NCBI GenBank assembly: GCA_944381515.1
Contig: CALWLM010000088.1
Span: 1-54,922 of the forward strand
DNA: 54,922 bases
Reading direction: 5' to 3'
From: an uncultured Lachnospiraceae bacterium
GTDB taxonomy: Bacteria > Bacillota > Clostridia > Lachnospirales > Lachnospiraceae
The position numbers and the translations under genes were made by a program. Shown one piece after another: positions 9,301 through 16,066 of the stretch. Numbering within the stretch: position 1 is the stretch's first letter; each line of letters opens with the position of its first letter. The notes beneath the pieces are model-generated. The model did no database searches. It saw nothing but the letters and a program-made list of their open reading frames with translations, and was not told where the DNA came from.

Positions 9301-9437
9301 ACCAGCGTTTCAAGACTGGCAATTGACTCCTCCGTACCGGAGGGAGCCGCCAACGCTGAAATTGATGTAGGCAGCAGCGTCACGCACATAACCAGCGCAC
9401 AAACGACACCAAGTATGCGCTTTGTCTTGATTTTCAT
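6393..9437 (-). CDS. Wall-anchored surface protein with BspA-type LRRs, VWA and Cna-B-like domain (cassette 3)
   Basis: 1014 residues. ATG 9437 follows AAGGAGGAAGACCT. The signal peptide nearly matches that of cassettes 1 and 2. A Thr/Glu-rich stalk is followed by about 18 leucine-rich repeats of the BspA/LRR_5 type (about 145-610). They have a recurring pattern such as LETVKITECGDIADNVF. Next is a VWA domain with MIDAS DCSNSM (about 650-850). Then comes a Cna-B/SpaA-like beta-sandwich starting near AKIWVGDQ and ending TNTY, an Asn-Pro repeat, TSTGDNAP, a membrane segment and KKKGVLER. BspA-like repeats often mediate host or matrix binding; the ligand here is unknown. The anchor is shared with the gene at 1553-4816, so the middle of the protein is the variable part. 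Confidence 0.85.
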   Translation of the reverse strand: MKIKTKRILGVVCALVMCVTLLPTSISALAAPSGTEESIASLETLVEETSPAENDSAAEESVVESNENQTALTSSGTAATTAAEQSAGEKAEGETTGEGEEIKTETKAEVETSVPAENGITVTDGEEPPVLLADVTGEGFVWNEETKTLTITASTGDYTTSTVSTRPYHAYRSQAEKIVVDGADIIIGSYAFYQFNAATELEIISCGDIKDRAFNFCSKLETVNIGICGNIGDRAFGQCGALGSIKIDSCGNFVTDTFKGCSGLETVKITECGDIADNVFYNQSKLSTVEIGTCGNIGKNAFNGCSALTGIYIKKCGDIGQGAFDKTGLVTVKLDECGDIASHAFVDNANMFAGGPLETLEIGSCGTIGSSAFTYLKNLKTVTIGSCESIGDSAFAFDSGLTNVTIENCVSVGEHAFMSSGAPIEELTLTDCTIESAAFYMVKVDTLKLENIESIADSAFQSSTITDLTLSGVTELGENVFGGCKGLTNLTIENVAEISEGTFKVYDETLGNNVTLITLNNVAYIGDYAFRGFNNLATVIIGEGCQYVGAHAFTGCDSLTEINIGEEVRLGYSDSLVDIPGIHERVQAILNGTYNLPDLSAPIDTIVPDGWTSVKTGANNSAETVGDTQITKEARWADEIKTIAEVQIKAYYTTMQQMDFIFVADCSNSMAGFGSDDAMNSNFYNMQSKMMDVADELLSSTELDTLVAFSTFGETEGEVSSFFSKEEAQEAQNYIWNNIVNYESNTNYSVGLKGALELVKQHQENYPDRNLTVIFISDGQPFYPGEVPEEYYGVSEANAIKAEGVQIISVLQQVPESTLPSSQENMEKIADKVFASTDLQGFSAAINDAIDYAYTSTVATPVLARGVDMSVAKIWVGDQAGSRPTSVEITLLRNGQAFGTVTLTAENGWYYFWEDLDEAYSWSVQETNVPAGYEAAATSSEGKWTITNTYTAPSNPNPNPNPDPTPSQPQTPSAGSNTSTGDNAPVVTLFAVIVVAAAAIVLLVVLKKKGVLER

Positions 9438-9458
9438 AGGTCTTCCTCCTTTTTGCTT

Positions 9459-9497
9459 TGCCCGTAGATCAGGCATATTTTGCAGGTGCTATCCTGC
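9459..9497 (-). promoter_or_regulatory. Tandem hairpins between integrase-like gene and surface gene (cassette 3)
   Basis: In mRNA sense GCAGG-ATAGCA-CCTGC (9482-9497) over the integrase stop codon, then TGCC-N9-GGCA (9459-9475). Compared with cassette 1 the middle G-C pair of the first stem has become A-U, a paired change. Confidence 0.5.
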
Positions 9498-10319
9498 GCT
9501 TATCTCATGCCCTTCTTTCCATCCGATCGCAGTCTGTTCCGTTTGTAATAATTGATTGTATGCCTGACGGATCAGCTGGTCCATCTGGGCTGAGATATCA
9601 TTCTGTGTGGTCTGATACAGATTGCGCAGCGCCCGGGGATTTCCTTTCTCCTCAGAAACACCGGCCGCGCGGCACAGTTCGCGCATCTCGCGAAAAAGGT
9701 TGGAACGGTCCAGAGGCTTTCCATTACGGGTCACAAAAATCGCCCCCTGCCGGATCTCAATCTCCGCCGCATAATCCAGCAGTTCCTGCTGCAAATAGAC
9801 GGATATACTGTATTCCTGCCGGTTCCCCCGCCAATTCAGCTCGCCGCCTCCGGCCTGTACCAGCTCGAGGGTAACCTGCTCCAGACATTGCTGTGGTAAA
9901 TCTGTAGTGGCAAATAATTTGATAATCAGATAAAGTCTATGACGTCCCTTGGCACGGGCCGTATATAACAGACGCAGATACTCCTGCCGGGTTAGCTCCA
10001 AACCGCGCACAGAGTGCACCGGACGGCAATGACGCATATTTAATTCCAGATGACCGCACCAGCGAAAATACCGGTTGGCCGCTGAAATATGCAGATTGAT
10101 GCTGCTCTCCTGGTAGCCCTTGTCTCTCAATTCCTGCTGCCAGAGCTCCAGTCTTTGAGTCGTGGGCGGACCACTGCGCTCCAGGAAACTGCGCAGCTCC
10201 CGCAGCGCATTGCGGTACCGGCGCTGCGTATCCTCCTCCAGCGGTCTGTCTCCGCCATTACGCAAAAAATCATCGATTGCCTGATCCGGCAAAATTTCAT
10301 CTTGTCCAGTCTTAGTCAA
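9489..10319 (-). CDS. Catalytically degenerate tyrosine-recombinase-like protein (cassette 3)
   Basis: 276 residues, third member of the family. Box I reads TTDLPQQCL and box II PRALRNL, so the catalytic Arg I, both His and the Tyr are missing, while the GAIFVTRNGKPLDRSNLFRE core is kept. No in-frame ATG occurs before residue 95, so translation very likely starts at TTG 10319, nine bases after GAGGG. The stop codon lies inside the first conserved hairpin. The gene is 51 bases upstream of the LRR surface protein. Being retained in three copies while catalytically dead suggests selection for a non-recombinase role; this is inferred. Confidence 0.8.
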   Translation of the reverse strand: MTKTGQDEILPDQAIDDFLRNGGDRPLEEDTQRRYRNALRELRSFLERSGPPTTQRLELWQQELRDKGYQESSINLHISAANRYFRWCGHLELNMRHCRPVHSVRGLELTRQEYLRLLYTARAKGRHRLYLIIKLFATTDLPQQCLEQVTLELVQAGGGELNWRGNRQEYSISVYLQQELLDYAAEIEIRQGAIFVTRNGKPLDRSNLFREMRELCRAAGVSEEKGNPRALRNLYQTTQNDISAQMDQLIRQAYNQLLQTEQTAIGWKEGHEISAG

Positions 10320-10376
10320 AGCCTTTTTCCCTCATGCCGTATCCGTCTCTTGAACATACCTTGAAAATACGGATTT

Positions 10377-10406
10377 ATAATACCATAAAATGGATGTAAT
10401 CGCCAA
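10377..10406 (-). promoter_or_regulatory. Promoter of cassette 3
   Basis: TTGGCG (10401-10406), an 18-base spacer and TATTAT (10377-10382), followed by AAATCCGTATTTTCAAGG. The -35 is weaker than in cassettes 1 and 2. Confidence 0.6.
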
Positions 10407-10486
10407 TAAAATATAGCCTTTTTGTTGTTGTTTTATCTATAATATTTCGTATTTTATATAATAATCCGAATATTTATACCGGAATA

Positions 10487-10500
10487 AAAAATCTGTTGTG
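10487..10500. promoter_or_regulatory. Decayed copy of the cassette palindrome
   Basis: AAAATCTGTTGTG matches the right half of the palindromes at 1179-1202 and 5957-5982 except for one base. It ends 94 bases beyond the -35, exactly as in cassette 2. The left half is not conserved. Confidence 0.35.
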
Positions 10501-10587
10501 TATTTAGAGGAAGAAAAACCCCTCTCTCCCTGTAATAAGCTCAGTTAATTAAACAAACTGTTTCTTTGAGAAAGAATAAGAAACAAA

Positions 10588-10632
10588 AAAATACCGAAAC
10601 CTCTTTGATTCAAAAAGAAATTTCGGTATTTT
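10588..10632. terminator. Bidirectional terminator-like hairpin
   Basis: AAAATACCGAAA (10588-10599) pairs with TTTCGGTATTTT (10621-10632), with flanking A and T runs on the two sides. It lies between cassette 3 and the remnant at 10796. Confidence 0.55.
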
Positions 10633-10795
10633 CGTGGGTATGTTATGTATTTACCAATATTCAATTGGGTATATACAGACAGCTACTAATTTAATATTTC
10701 AGTATAAATATTTGCCTGCAATCAAGCCTTCTGTTGGATTCTGGCCTTTTGCTCCTGTCATCTTGGCTGCAATTATGGTGGGATTACTTATGCTC

Positions 10796-10943
10796 CTATC
10801 GCTGCTTATCCCTGCGCTCGATCAGTTTCTGTGCCAGAACCTTGAAATCCTCGGCACTCATCATCTGGCGCTGGGCATGGACCATAAGAATATCTACCGC
10901 TATCTCCTCGGATATTTTTCACAATATATTTTTGGATGTTCAT
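10796..10943 (-). pseudogene. Small frameshifted gene remnant
   Basis: The minus strand encodes KISEEIAVDILMVHAQRQMM and continues to a stop at 10796, but a TGA interrupts it upstream. Removing one A from the A-run near 10915-10919 would join it to an ATG at 10943 and give about 48 residues. No clear ribosome site precedes that ATG. The family is not recognised. The rest of 10633-11039 shows no gene I can support. Confidence 0.3.
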
Positions 10944-10956
10944 TTCTGTTGAGATG

Positions 10957-11002
10957 ATAAAAAATTAGAAGCAAAGACTTTATTTTCCCTGATTCTAATT
11001 TT
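10957..11002 (-). terminator. Terminator for the two accessory genes
   Basis: AAAATTAGAA (10961-10970) pairs with TTCTAATTTT (10993-11002); in the minus sense a T-run follows the stem. It lies 38 bases after the stop of the gene at 11040-11282. Confidence 0.55.
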
Positions 11003-11039
11003 AAGATTAGATCTTTTTTCTGACAATGCAGCTATTTAA

Positions 11040-11282
11040 TCACCTGAGTTTATAACCACAATTTTGGCAATGCTTTAAGTTTAGCGGCCTCCATATAAGC
11101 ATATGCCCACATTTTGGACAACGATAATAAGCAGCCCCGATTAGCATTCCTAAAATTATGATTGCTATCCCCAACCCGAAAACAATATTAACTGTTTTCC
11201 AAAATAAAACCGATAGGCCACTTACACACAGTCCAACTAAAATGAGCGTAAAGCGAAGAAGATTAGCTACTTTATAATTCAT
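11040..11282 (-). CDS. Small membrane protein with zinc-ribbon tail
   Basis: 80 residues. Two hydrophobic segments (about 8-28 and 33-52) are followed by a cytosolic or exposed tail with CPKC and CQNC pairs, the usual layout of a short zinc ribbon. The family is not recognised further. It lies 14 bases downstream of the secreted protein gene at 11297-12250, so the two are probably one transcript ending at the hairpin 10957-11002. Base composition is lower in G+C than the operons around it, which fits an acquired accessory island. No function is proposed beyond membrane location and likely zinc binding. Confidence 0.65.
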   Translation of the reverse strand: MNYKVANLLRFTLILVGLCVSGLSVLFWKTVNIVFGLGIAIIILGMLIGAAYYRCPKCGHMLIWRPLNLKHCQNCGYKLR

Positions 11283-11296
11283 TCAATAGCCCTGCC

Positions 11297-12250
11297 TTAG
11301 TTTATCATTCCCGGAAAATCGGGATTAACTAAATTGACAGTTTCCACGGTTTTACCTTCTATACCGTTGATTACAATTCGAGTTATTCTTGCATCATCAT
11401 ATAAATCTGCCCCCAAGAATGCATTTACGGCTTTGGCAGTGTCATTATAATTTGTCGGGGTTGCAGAACCGCTATAATATTTAGTAATAGCGGAAGCTAT
11501 AGCACCGTTTGTACCATATTCAAGCGTAGGCGTTACAACAGTAACAGAAGCTGTTGCTTTGCTGTATTGTGCGCCCATCACCCATTCTCCAGTTGTTGAT
11601 TTGACATACACAAATACGCATGTCTCACCGACATTCCATGTATATGAAGAACTAATATTAGTTACTGTTGTTGTAGGTGAAAATGCATTAATATAGCTTT
11701 GTAATGCACCATATACCGTCTGAACAACTCCTATACTGTCAGAGGCAAGTCCAATTGCAGCTTCAGCTGTAATACCAATAAACTTCATGGCATTTGCTAG
11801 CGCGCTTACAGAATTCTTAACTGCTGTAACACCAGTCATATATAAATCACTACCTGTGGTTGGAGTAGCATATACACGCATGATGTCATAGCTTTTTCCG
11901 GCTGTAATGTATGTACTATATACGGTTTCAAATACCGTACCGCTCCGAGAGGAAAAAGTATTTTCATTACCTGTCAGAGTGTTGAGTTCAGCTAATGAAA
12001 TGGTACTCATTCCATTGCTGCGTAACTCAGCTGTTAAATTCGCAACCTCTTCATAATCTCCATTTAAATATGCCTGATTTCTCTCTTCCACTAATGCATC
12101 AATATCTTCGATTGTAGCAGATATAGCATTTCTAGTTTCAGAGCTGGATACTATAAACTCCGATGATGTCCCAGATCCTAAGGCAATCATAGGAGTCAAT
12201 GTAACAAGCAATAATGTCATAAATAATGTGATCGCTTTTTTGATTTTCAT
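11297..12250 (-). CDS. Secreted protein of unknown function
   Basis: 317 residues. ATG 12250 is chosen because AACAGGAG lies 8 bases upstream; an ATG six codons earlier has no good site. A Lys-rich start and hydrophobic stretch ending near ALGSG form a signal peptide. The mature part has a short helical segment (about 45-85), a predicted beta-rich region with YTWNVGETCVFVYVKSTTGE, and a C-terminal region. No wall anchor or catalytic motif is seen and I do not recognise the family. The gene is AT-rich and sits with a small membrane protein between the surface cassettes and the yhf-like operon, suggesting acquired accessory DNA. Confidence 0.7.
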   Translation of the reverse strand: MKIKKAITLFMTLLLVTLTPMIALGSGTSSEFIVSSSETRNAISATIEDIDALVEERNQAYLNGDYEEVANLTAELRSNGMSTISLAELNTLTGNENTFSSRSGTVFETVYSTYITAGKSYDIMRVYATPTTGSDLYMTGVTAVKNSVSALANAMKFIGITAEAAIGLASDSIGVVQTVYGALQSYINAFSPTTTVTNISSSYTWNVGETCVFVYVKSTTGEWVMGAQYSKATASVTVVTPTLEYGTNGAIASAITKYYSGSATPTNYNDTAKAVNAFLGADLYDDARITRIVINGIEGKTVETVNLVNPDFPGMIN

Positions 12251-12316
12251 AGTAAATCTCCTGTTCATAATTTAGCCGCATTGCCCAGAAAACAGCATCT
12301 TCCTTTAATAGTAAAT

Positions 12317-12334
12317 ATACCATAAAATTGGTAC
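12317..12334. promoter_or_regulatory. Inverted repeat ATACCA-N6-TGGTAC
   Basis: It lies about 70 bases upstream of the secreted protein start, close to a possible -10 (TATATT on the minus strand). It matches the ATACCA-N6-TGGTAT repeats at 38033-38050 and 38363-38380 at 11 of 12 positions. An operator role is inferred. Confidence 0.3.
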
Positions 12335-12360
12335 CTGATCATCGCAAATAAGTAAACTTC

Positions 12361-12858
12361 TTACAAAATGAAAGTAAAGTCCAAAGTTGTGCTGATCTGT
12401 CAGAACTATTACGCCTGCGGGAGGCAATCCTGTAGCAGATCAATAACTATTTCTACGAACAGATCGAGGTAGTGAATATTCTGCAAAGCTTTGAAGAGCT
12501 TCCCGCCAATTCGGATTACGATTTCATCATCTCCTCCGTACCAAACAGCGAAGCCATAGCAGGCTGTATTTTTATCGATGTGCTTTTTACCCCCTTCAAC
12601 AGGAGGCAGATCAAAAAGGAAATTATGAAGTATATAAAAAAGCAGAAGGAGCTTGCCTTCCGCCATCATATTCTTCCCTATTTCGATCCAGAGCTTTTTT
12701 CTGCAACCATCCGATCAGCGATGGAGAAAAAATTCTTTCTCTGCTGAATGGTATCCTGCTTGAGAAGAAAATTGTCCCCGAGTCTTTTTTGGAGAGCGTA
12801 TACAAAAGAGAGGAGCTATCCTCCACCGCCTTTTACGGCCAGTTTGCCATCGCGCATG
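12361..12858 (+). pseudogene. Remnant of a BglG/MtlR-type PTS regulator (EIIB and EIIA-like parts)
   Basis: Plus-strand fragments in successive frames give VVLICQNYYACG, then QINNYFYEQIEVVNILQSFE, YDFIISSVPNSEAIAG, and finally REELSSTAFYGQFAIAH. This order matches the EIIB-like and EIIA-like domains at the C-terminus of PRD-containing transcriptional regulators. The reading frame is broken by a frameshift near 12415, a TAG at about 12432, and a TGA at 12745 with a further shift. The N-terminal HTH and PRD parts are absent and the EIIA part is cut at the terminator of the facing operon. It is a clear remnant without a start. Confidence 0.6.
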
Positions 12859-12886
12859 AAAAAGCCGCCGCTAAAAAAGCGGCGGC
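12859..12886 (-). terminator. Terminator of the yhf-like operon
   Basis: In mRNA sense GCCGCCGCT-TTTTT-AGCGGCGGC followed by TTTTT, 45 bases after the nagB-like stop. Confidence 0.85.
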
Positions 12887-12930
12887 GGTCTTTTGTCCTG
12901 TTCAATTTATCAGGAAATTTACAATACTTC

Positions 12931-13659
12931 TCACACCAGGCTCAGGGCATCCTCATCGGCAATCAGCGTTGCGTCGGGATGGAATTTCAGGATGGAAGCC
13001 GGCACGTGAGGCGTTACCGGTCCATGGATCAGCTCGCGCAGAATCGGGGCCTTGGCCTTGCCGCTGGCCACGATCAGAACACGCTTGGCGGACATAATCT
13101 CACCGATACCCATGGTGTAGGCATAGCGGGGCACGTCGGCCTCGCTGGCAAAGAACCGTGCGTTGGCCTTAATGGTGCTCTCTGTAAGCTCCACGCAGTG
13201 CACGCGCTCGGCAAAATCCTCAGCCGGCTCGTTAAAGCCGATATGACCATTGTTGCCAATGCCCAAAAGCTGCAGATCAACGCCGCCCATGCTCTCGATG
13301 ACCTGATGGTAGCGGGCGCACTCGCCCTCTGCATCCATATTCATGCCGTTAGGCAGATGGGTCTGCTCCCGGTCGATGTTAATGTGCTTAAAGAAATTCT
13401 CATTCATGAAATAATAATAGCTCTGATCATGCTCTCTGGGCAGTCCCTGATACTCGTCCAGATTGACGCTGCGCACTTTGGCAAAATCCAGGTCTCCCTT
13501 CTGATACCAGCCAATCAAAGTCCGATAGATCCCCAGAGGTGTAGAACCGGTAGCCAGGCCCAGCACGGAATCCGGTTTTAAAATCACCTGTGCAGAGATA
13601 ACATTGGCTGCCTTGCGGCTCATGTCATCATAATCTCTTGTTCTGATAACTTTCAACAT
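12931..13659 (-). CDS. nagB: Glucosamine-6-phosphate deaminase family protein (NagB-like)
   Basis: 242 residues, the usual length of Gram-positive NagB, which turns glucosamine-6-phosphate into fructose-6-phosphate and ammonia. Recognisable blocks are LGLATGSTPLGIY near the N-terminus, VNLDEY with the catalytic Asp, and LGIGNNGHIGFNEP with the catalytic His region. It is the last gene of the ten-gene operon, starting one base after the YhfW-like stop and read before the terminator at 12859-12886. Enterobacterial yhf operons do not normally include nagB, so its presence suggests that the pathway here handles an amino sugar phosphate. Whether it works on GlcN6P itself or a related compound cannot be told from sequence. 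Confidence 0.9.
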   Translation of the reverse strand: MLKVIRTRDYDDMSRKAANVISAQVILKPDSVLGLATGSTPLGIYRTLIGWYQKGDLDFAKVRSVNLDEYQGLPREHDQSYYYFMNENFFKHINIDREQTHLPNGMNMDAEGECARYHQVIESMGGVDLQLLGIGNNGHIGFNEPAEDFAERVHCVELTESTIKANARFFASEADVPRYAYTMGIGEIMSAKRVLIVASGKAKAPILRELIHGPVTPHVPASILKFHPDATLIADEDALSLV

Positions 13660-13660
13660 A

Positions 13661-14881
13661 TCATCCTTCCCCCTTCTTTAGAAGATTCAGGAAAGAGGTT
13701 CCGTTCTGCGGAGCCCTCACCCCGAAATAATCGCATACGGTGGCTCCCACATCAGACAGAGAGGAGCGCAGTCCCAGATTCACGCCGGTCAGGCCTTTCT
13801 TATACACCAGCAGAGGAACGTTTTCCCTGGTGTGCTTGTTGTGCCCGATATCGGGATCGTTGCCGTGATCCGCCATGACAAGAAGAATATCGTCATCCGT
13901 AAGAAGCGGCAGCATACCGGCAATCTTTACATCCGCGATCTCCAGAAGCCTCCTGTACCAGTCGCTGTCCTGGCTGTGTCCGGCCAGGTCTGTCTCCTGT
14001 ACATTGGTGCAGATAAAGCCTGTCTCCATGGTGCGAATCTCCTGAAGCGTCAGATCCAGAACCTCGTCGGTGGGCACACAGGAAATACTCTTGCCCCCAT
14101 CGTTAGCCACAATGTCGGCCACCTTCCCCAATAGCGTAACCGGGATTCCTGCATTTGTCAAGATGGTAGGCGCCTGAACATTTTTATCGACTCCATAGCC
14201 CAGATGGCGGCATTGGTAGCCGTGATTGTAAGAGCCGGATTTGACCGCATGAATGCCGATGTACTTATCCTCCCGAATCTCCTCTGCATTCAGGATATCC
14301 TCTATGGTAGTGCCCGTTCCTCCAAAGGGAATTACCCGGTTCACAGTAGCGATATCCCGGACCAGATGACCGATCTCCAGTTCCTTCTCAAAGGAAATAT
14401 AATCGAGAGGAGCCGTGCAGTTATACGCCATTCCATAATCCGCATCGATATTGTCCGCTACGGTCACATAATCGTCCACCAGCAGATAGCGAAGACCGGC
14501 GGTCATACGCACCTCCACCTTGTGTCCGTTCTTTTCCAGATGCTCCTTGATGGCGTCTACCTTTTCCTGGAAGGGCTGAGCCACAGGCTTTTTGGGAAGA
14601 GTACCCATGATCTCCTGATGTCCCATGAAGGTATCCGCCCCCCAGTGCATCAGCTCCGCCTTTCCAGCATTAGCGACAGGTGAAAATTTCATCCGCTGAC
14701 TCTCATGACCGAAGGCGTTCATCAGTCCCAGCTTTTCCAGCGTCGGAAAGCAGCTGTCCGGGTAATCCTTAAGAATGCTGCCCAGAGTGCTGGCCTTCTC
14801 GTCGCCGGGACGCACCTCATGGGCGTCCCGCATGGCTCCCATTCCAAAGCCATCCAATACAATCACGATAAAGCGTTTCAT
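13661..14881 (-). CDS. yhfW: YhfW-like phosphopentomutase-family enzyme
   Basis: 406 residues of the alkaline phosphatase superfamily, closest in layout to phosphopentomutase (DeoB). The N-terminal FIVIVLDGFGMG carries a metal Asp. ADTFMGHQEIMGT holds the residue equivalent to the phosphorylated Thr of DeoB. NVQETDLAGHSQD and MADHGNDPDIGHNKHTRE supply the other metal ligands. It is placed between the YhfX-like and NagB-like genes in the operon, with short gaps on both sides. A mutase moving a phosphate on a sugar or sugar-like substrate is likely from the family; the true substrate of YhfW proteins is, to my knowledge, not settled. Genuine DeoB is the alternative, but the neighbours favour YhfW. 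Confidence 0.85.
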   Translation of the reverse strand: MKRFIVIVLDGFGMGAMRDAHEVRPGDEKASTLGSILKDYPDSCFPTLEKLGLMNAFGHESQRMKFSPVANAGKAELMHWGADTFMGHQEIMGTLPKKPVAQPFQEKVDAIKEHLEKNGHKVEVRMTAGLRYLLVDDYVTVADNIDADYGMAYNCTAPLDYISFEKELEIGHLVRDIATVNRVIPFGGTGTTIEDILNAEEIREDKYIGIHAVKSGSYNHGYQCRHLGYGVDKNVQAPTILTNAGIPVTLLGKVADIVANDGGKSISCVPTDEVLDLTLQEIRTMETGFICTNVQETDLAGHSQDSDWYRRLLEIADVKIAGMLPLLTDDDILLVMADHGNDPDIGHNKHTRENVPLLVYKKGLTGVNLGLRSSLSDVGATVCDYFGVRAPQNGTSFLNLLKKGEG

Positions 14882-14893
14882 TTTTAGTCCTCC

Positions 14894-16066
14894 TTACAAC
14901 CGATCCGACGGCAATTTTTCATTTCCCAGGCTGTCGTACACCCCGACTATTCTGGGACATCCCTCCGACACGCCCTCTAACAGGACCAGATCGCTGCGGG
15001 TCACAAAAATCTGATAGCGGAAGGCCATGATCACGGTCTCGCCGACCGCACAGGGTTCCGGAAGCTCAAAATGATAATCGATACTCTCCAGGCTCGGCGG
15101 CGTTACCTGCATCTGGCGCAGGCTGCCAGCCTCCCTGCCCACCAGGGCTCCGGCCAGATGGGAACGGCGGTAATGACCGCCGCCATAGCAGTAGGCCTTG
15201 CCGTCAAAATTGTGGGAGATCTCGCTGACATAGGCTATGCAGCTTTTCTCCGGCAGATCCATAACCGCATGGGCCGGCGTAGTGGCCGTAAGGCCATGGC
15301 CGGGCTCGCCGCAGTTGCCTCCCAGACGGCTCATCAGCTCCAGTGTGCGCACGCAGGTGGCCGAAGGAGTATTGATAATCTCCGGCTCATAGCCGCAGGT
15401 CCTCATGATCTCCGCGCCCTTGAGCACCGTCTTCAGATTGGGCGTAGGCGCGATATCTCCCAGCTCCTCCTGATACAAATAGCAGGGGAAGGAGGTGACG
15501 CCCACCGGACGAATGGAGGTGCACTCACGCAGCCTGTTCAGAAAATCCGGCAGCTCTCCCAGGGAAATACCGGCGGTCTGACCGCTGTAAATCATATCCG
15601 AATCGTCAAAAACCCGGACCAGAATCTTCTGAATCTTGCCGGTCTTTTTCGCAGCCCGGTCTATACTCCTTGCCTTCTCTTCCGTAAATACCGTGACAAC
15701 CTCAGGCCCATATGCCACGACCTTTTCCAGTAACCCCTCCGGAGTCTGCACCAGATGGCCCACGTTGCTGATAGGAATATGGTGGCGCATCATTACCTGC
15801 GCCTCCTTAAAATCCACCACCACGGCTCCCTCGTAGCCCATATCCGTAAGCTCACGGGCCAGAACCGGATTGCGTCCCAGCTGCTTGAGCATAAAATACA
15901 GGCGGATTCCTCTCTCATCTGCCGCCTTTTTGACGGCTGCGGCATTTAACCGAAACTGCTCCAGATCCACCACATAGGAATCCGGCAGCAGCTGTCCGGA
16001 CTGATGCAGATGACAGATAGCCTCGATCAGCCGCGGGTTGTCCTTTTGCAGTTTATTCAAAAACAT
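14894..16066 (-). CDS. yhfX: YhfX-like PLP-dependent (alanine racemase fold) protein
   Basis: 390 residues. The N-terminal half looks like a fold-type III PLP barrel, with DSYVVDLEQFRLNAAAVKKA and LYFMLKQLGRNP, where the Lys is the likely Schiff-base residue. Further blocks include NVGHLVQTP and GNCGEPGHGLTATTP, and a C-terminal beta domain follows. The start overlaps the end of the YhfS-like gene by ten bases, a sign of translational coupling. Family knowledge suggests amino acid racemisation or a related PLP reaction. Two PLP enzymes in one operon (with YhfS) point to an amino acid or amine substrate. The specific reaction is unknown. Confidence 0.8.
   Translation of the reverse strand: MFLNKLQKDNPRLIEAICHLHQSGQLLPDSYVVDLEQFRLNAAAVKKAADERGIRLYFMLKQLGRNPVLARELTDMGYEGAVVVDFKEAQVMMRHHIPISNVGHLVQTPEGLLEKVVAYGPEVVTVFTEEKARSIDRAAKKTGKIQKILVRVFDDSDMIYSGQTAGISLGELPDFLNRLRECTSIRPVGVTSFPCYLYQEELGDIAPTPNLKTVLKGAEIMRTCGYEPEIINTPSATCVRTLELMSRLGGNCGEPGHGLTATTPAHAVMDLPEKSCIAYVSEISHNFDGKAYCYGGGHYRRSHLAGALVGREAGSLRQMQVTPPSLESIDYHFELPEPCAVGETVIMAFRYQIFVTRSDLVLLEGVSEGCPRIVGVYDSLGNEKLPSDRL

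Noticed and set aside
217..10319. Functional phase-variation integrases
   Set aside because: None of the three keeps the catalytic Arg, His and Tyr set, and no inverted promoter repeats flanking an invertible segment were seen.
10634..10957. Plus-strand frame of about 107 codons
   Set aside because: No ribosome site, no family resemblance, and it overlaps the minus-strand remnant.
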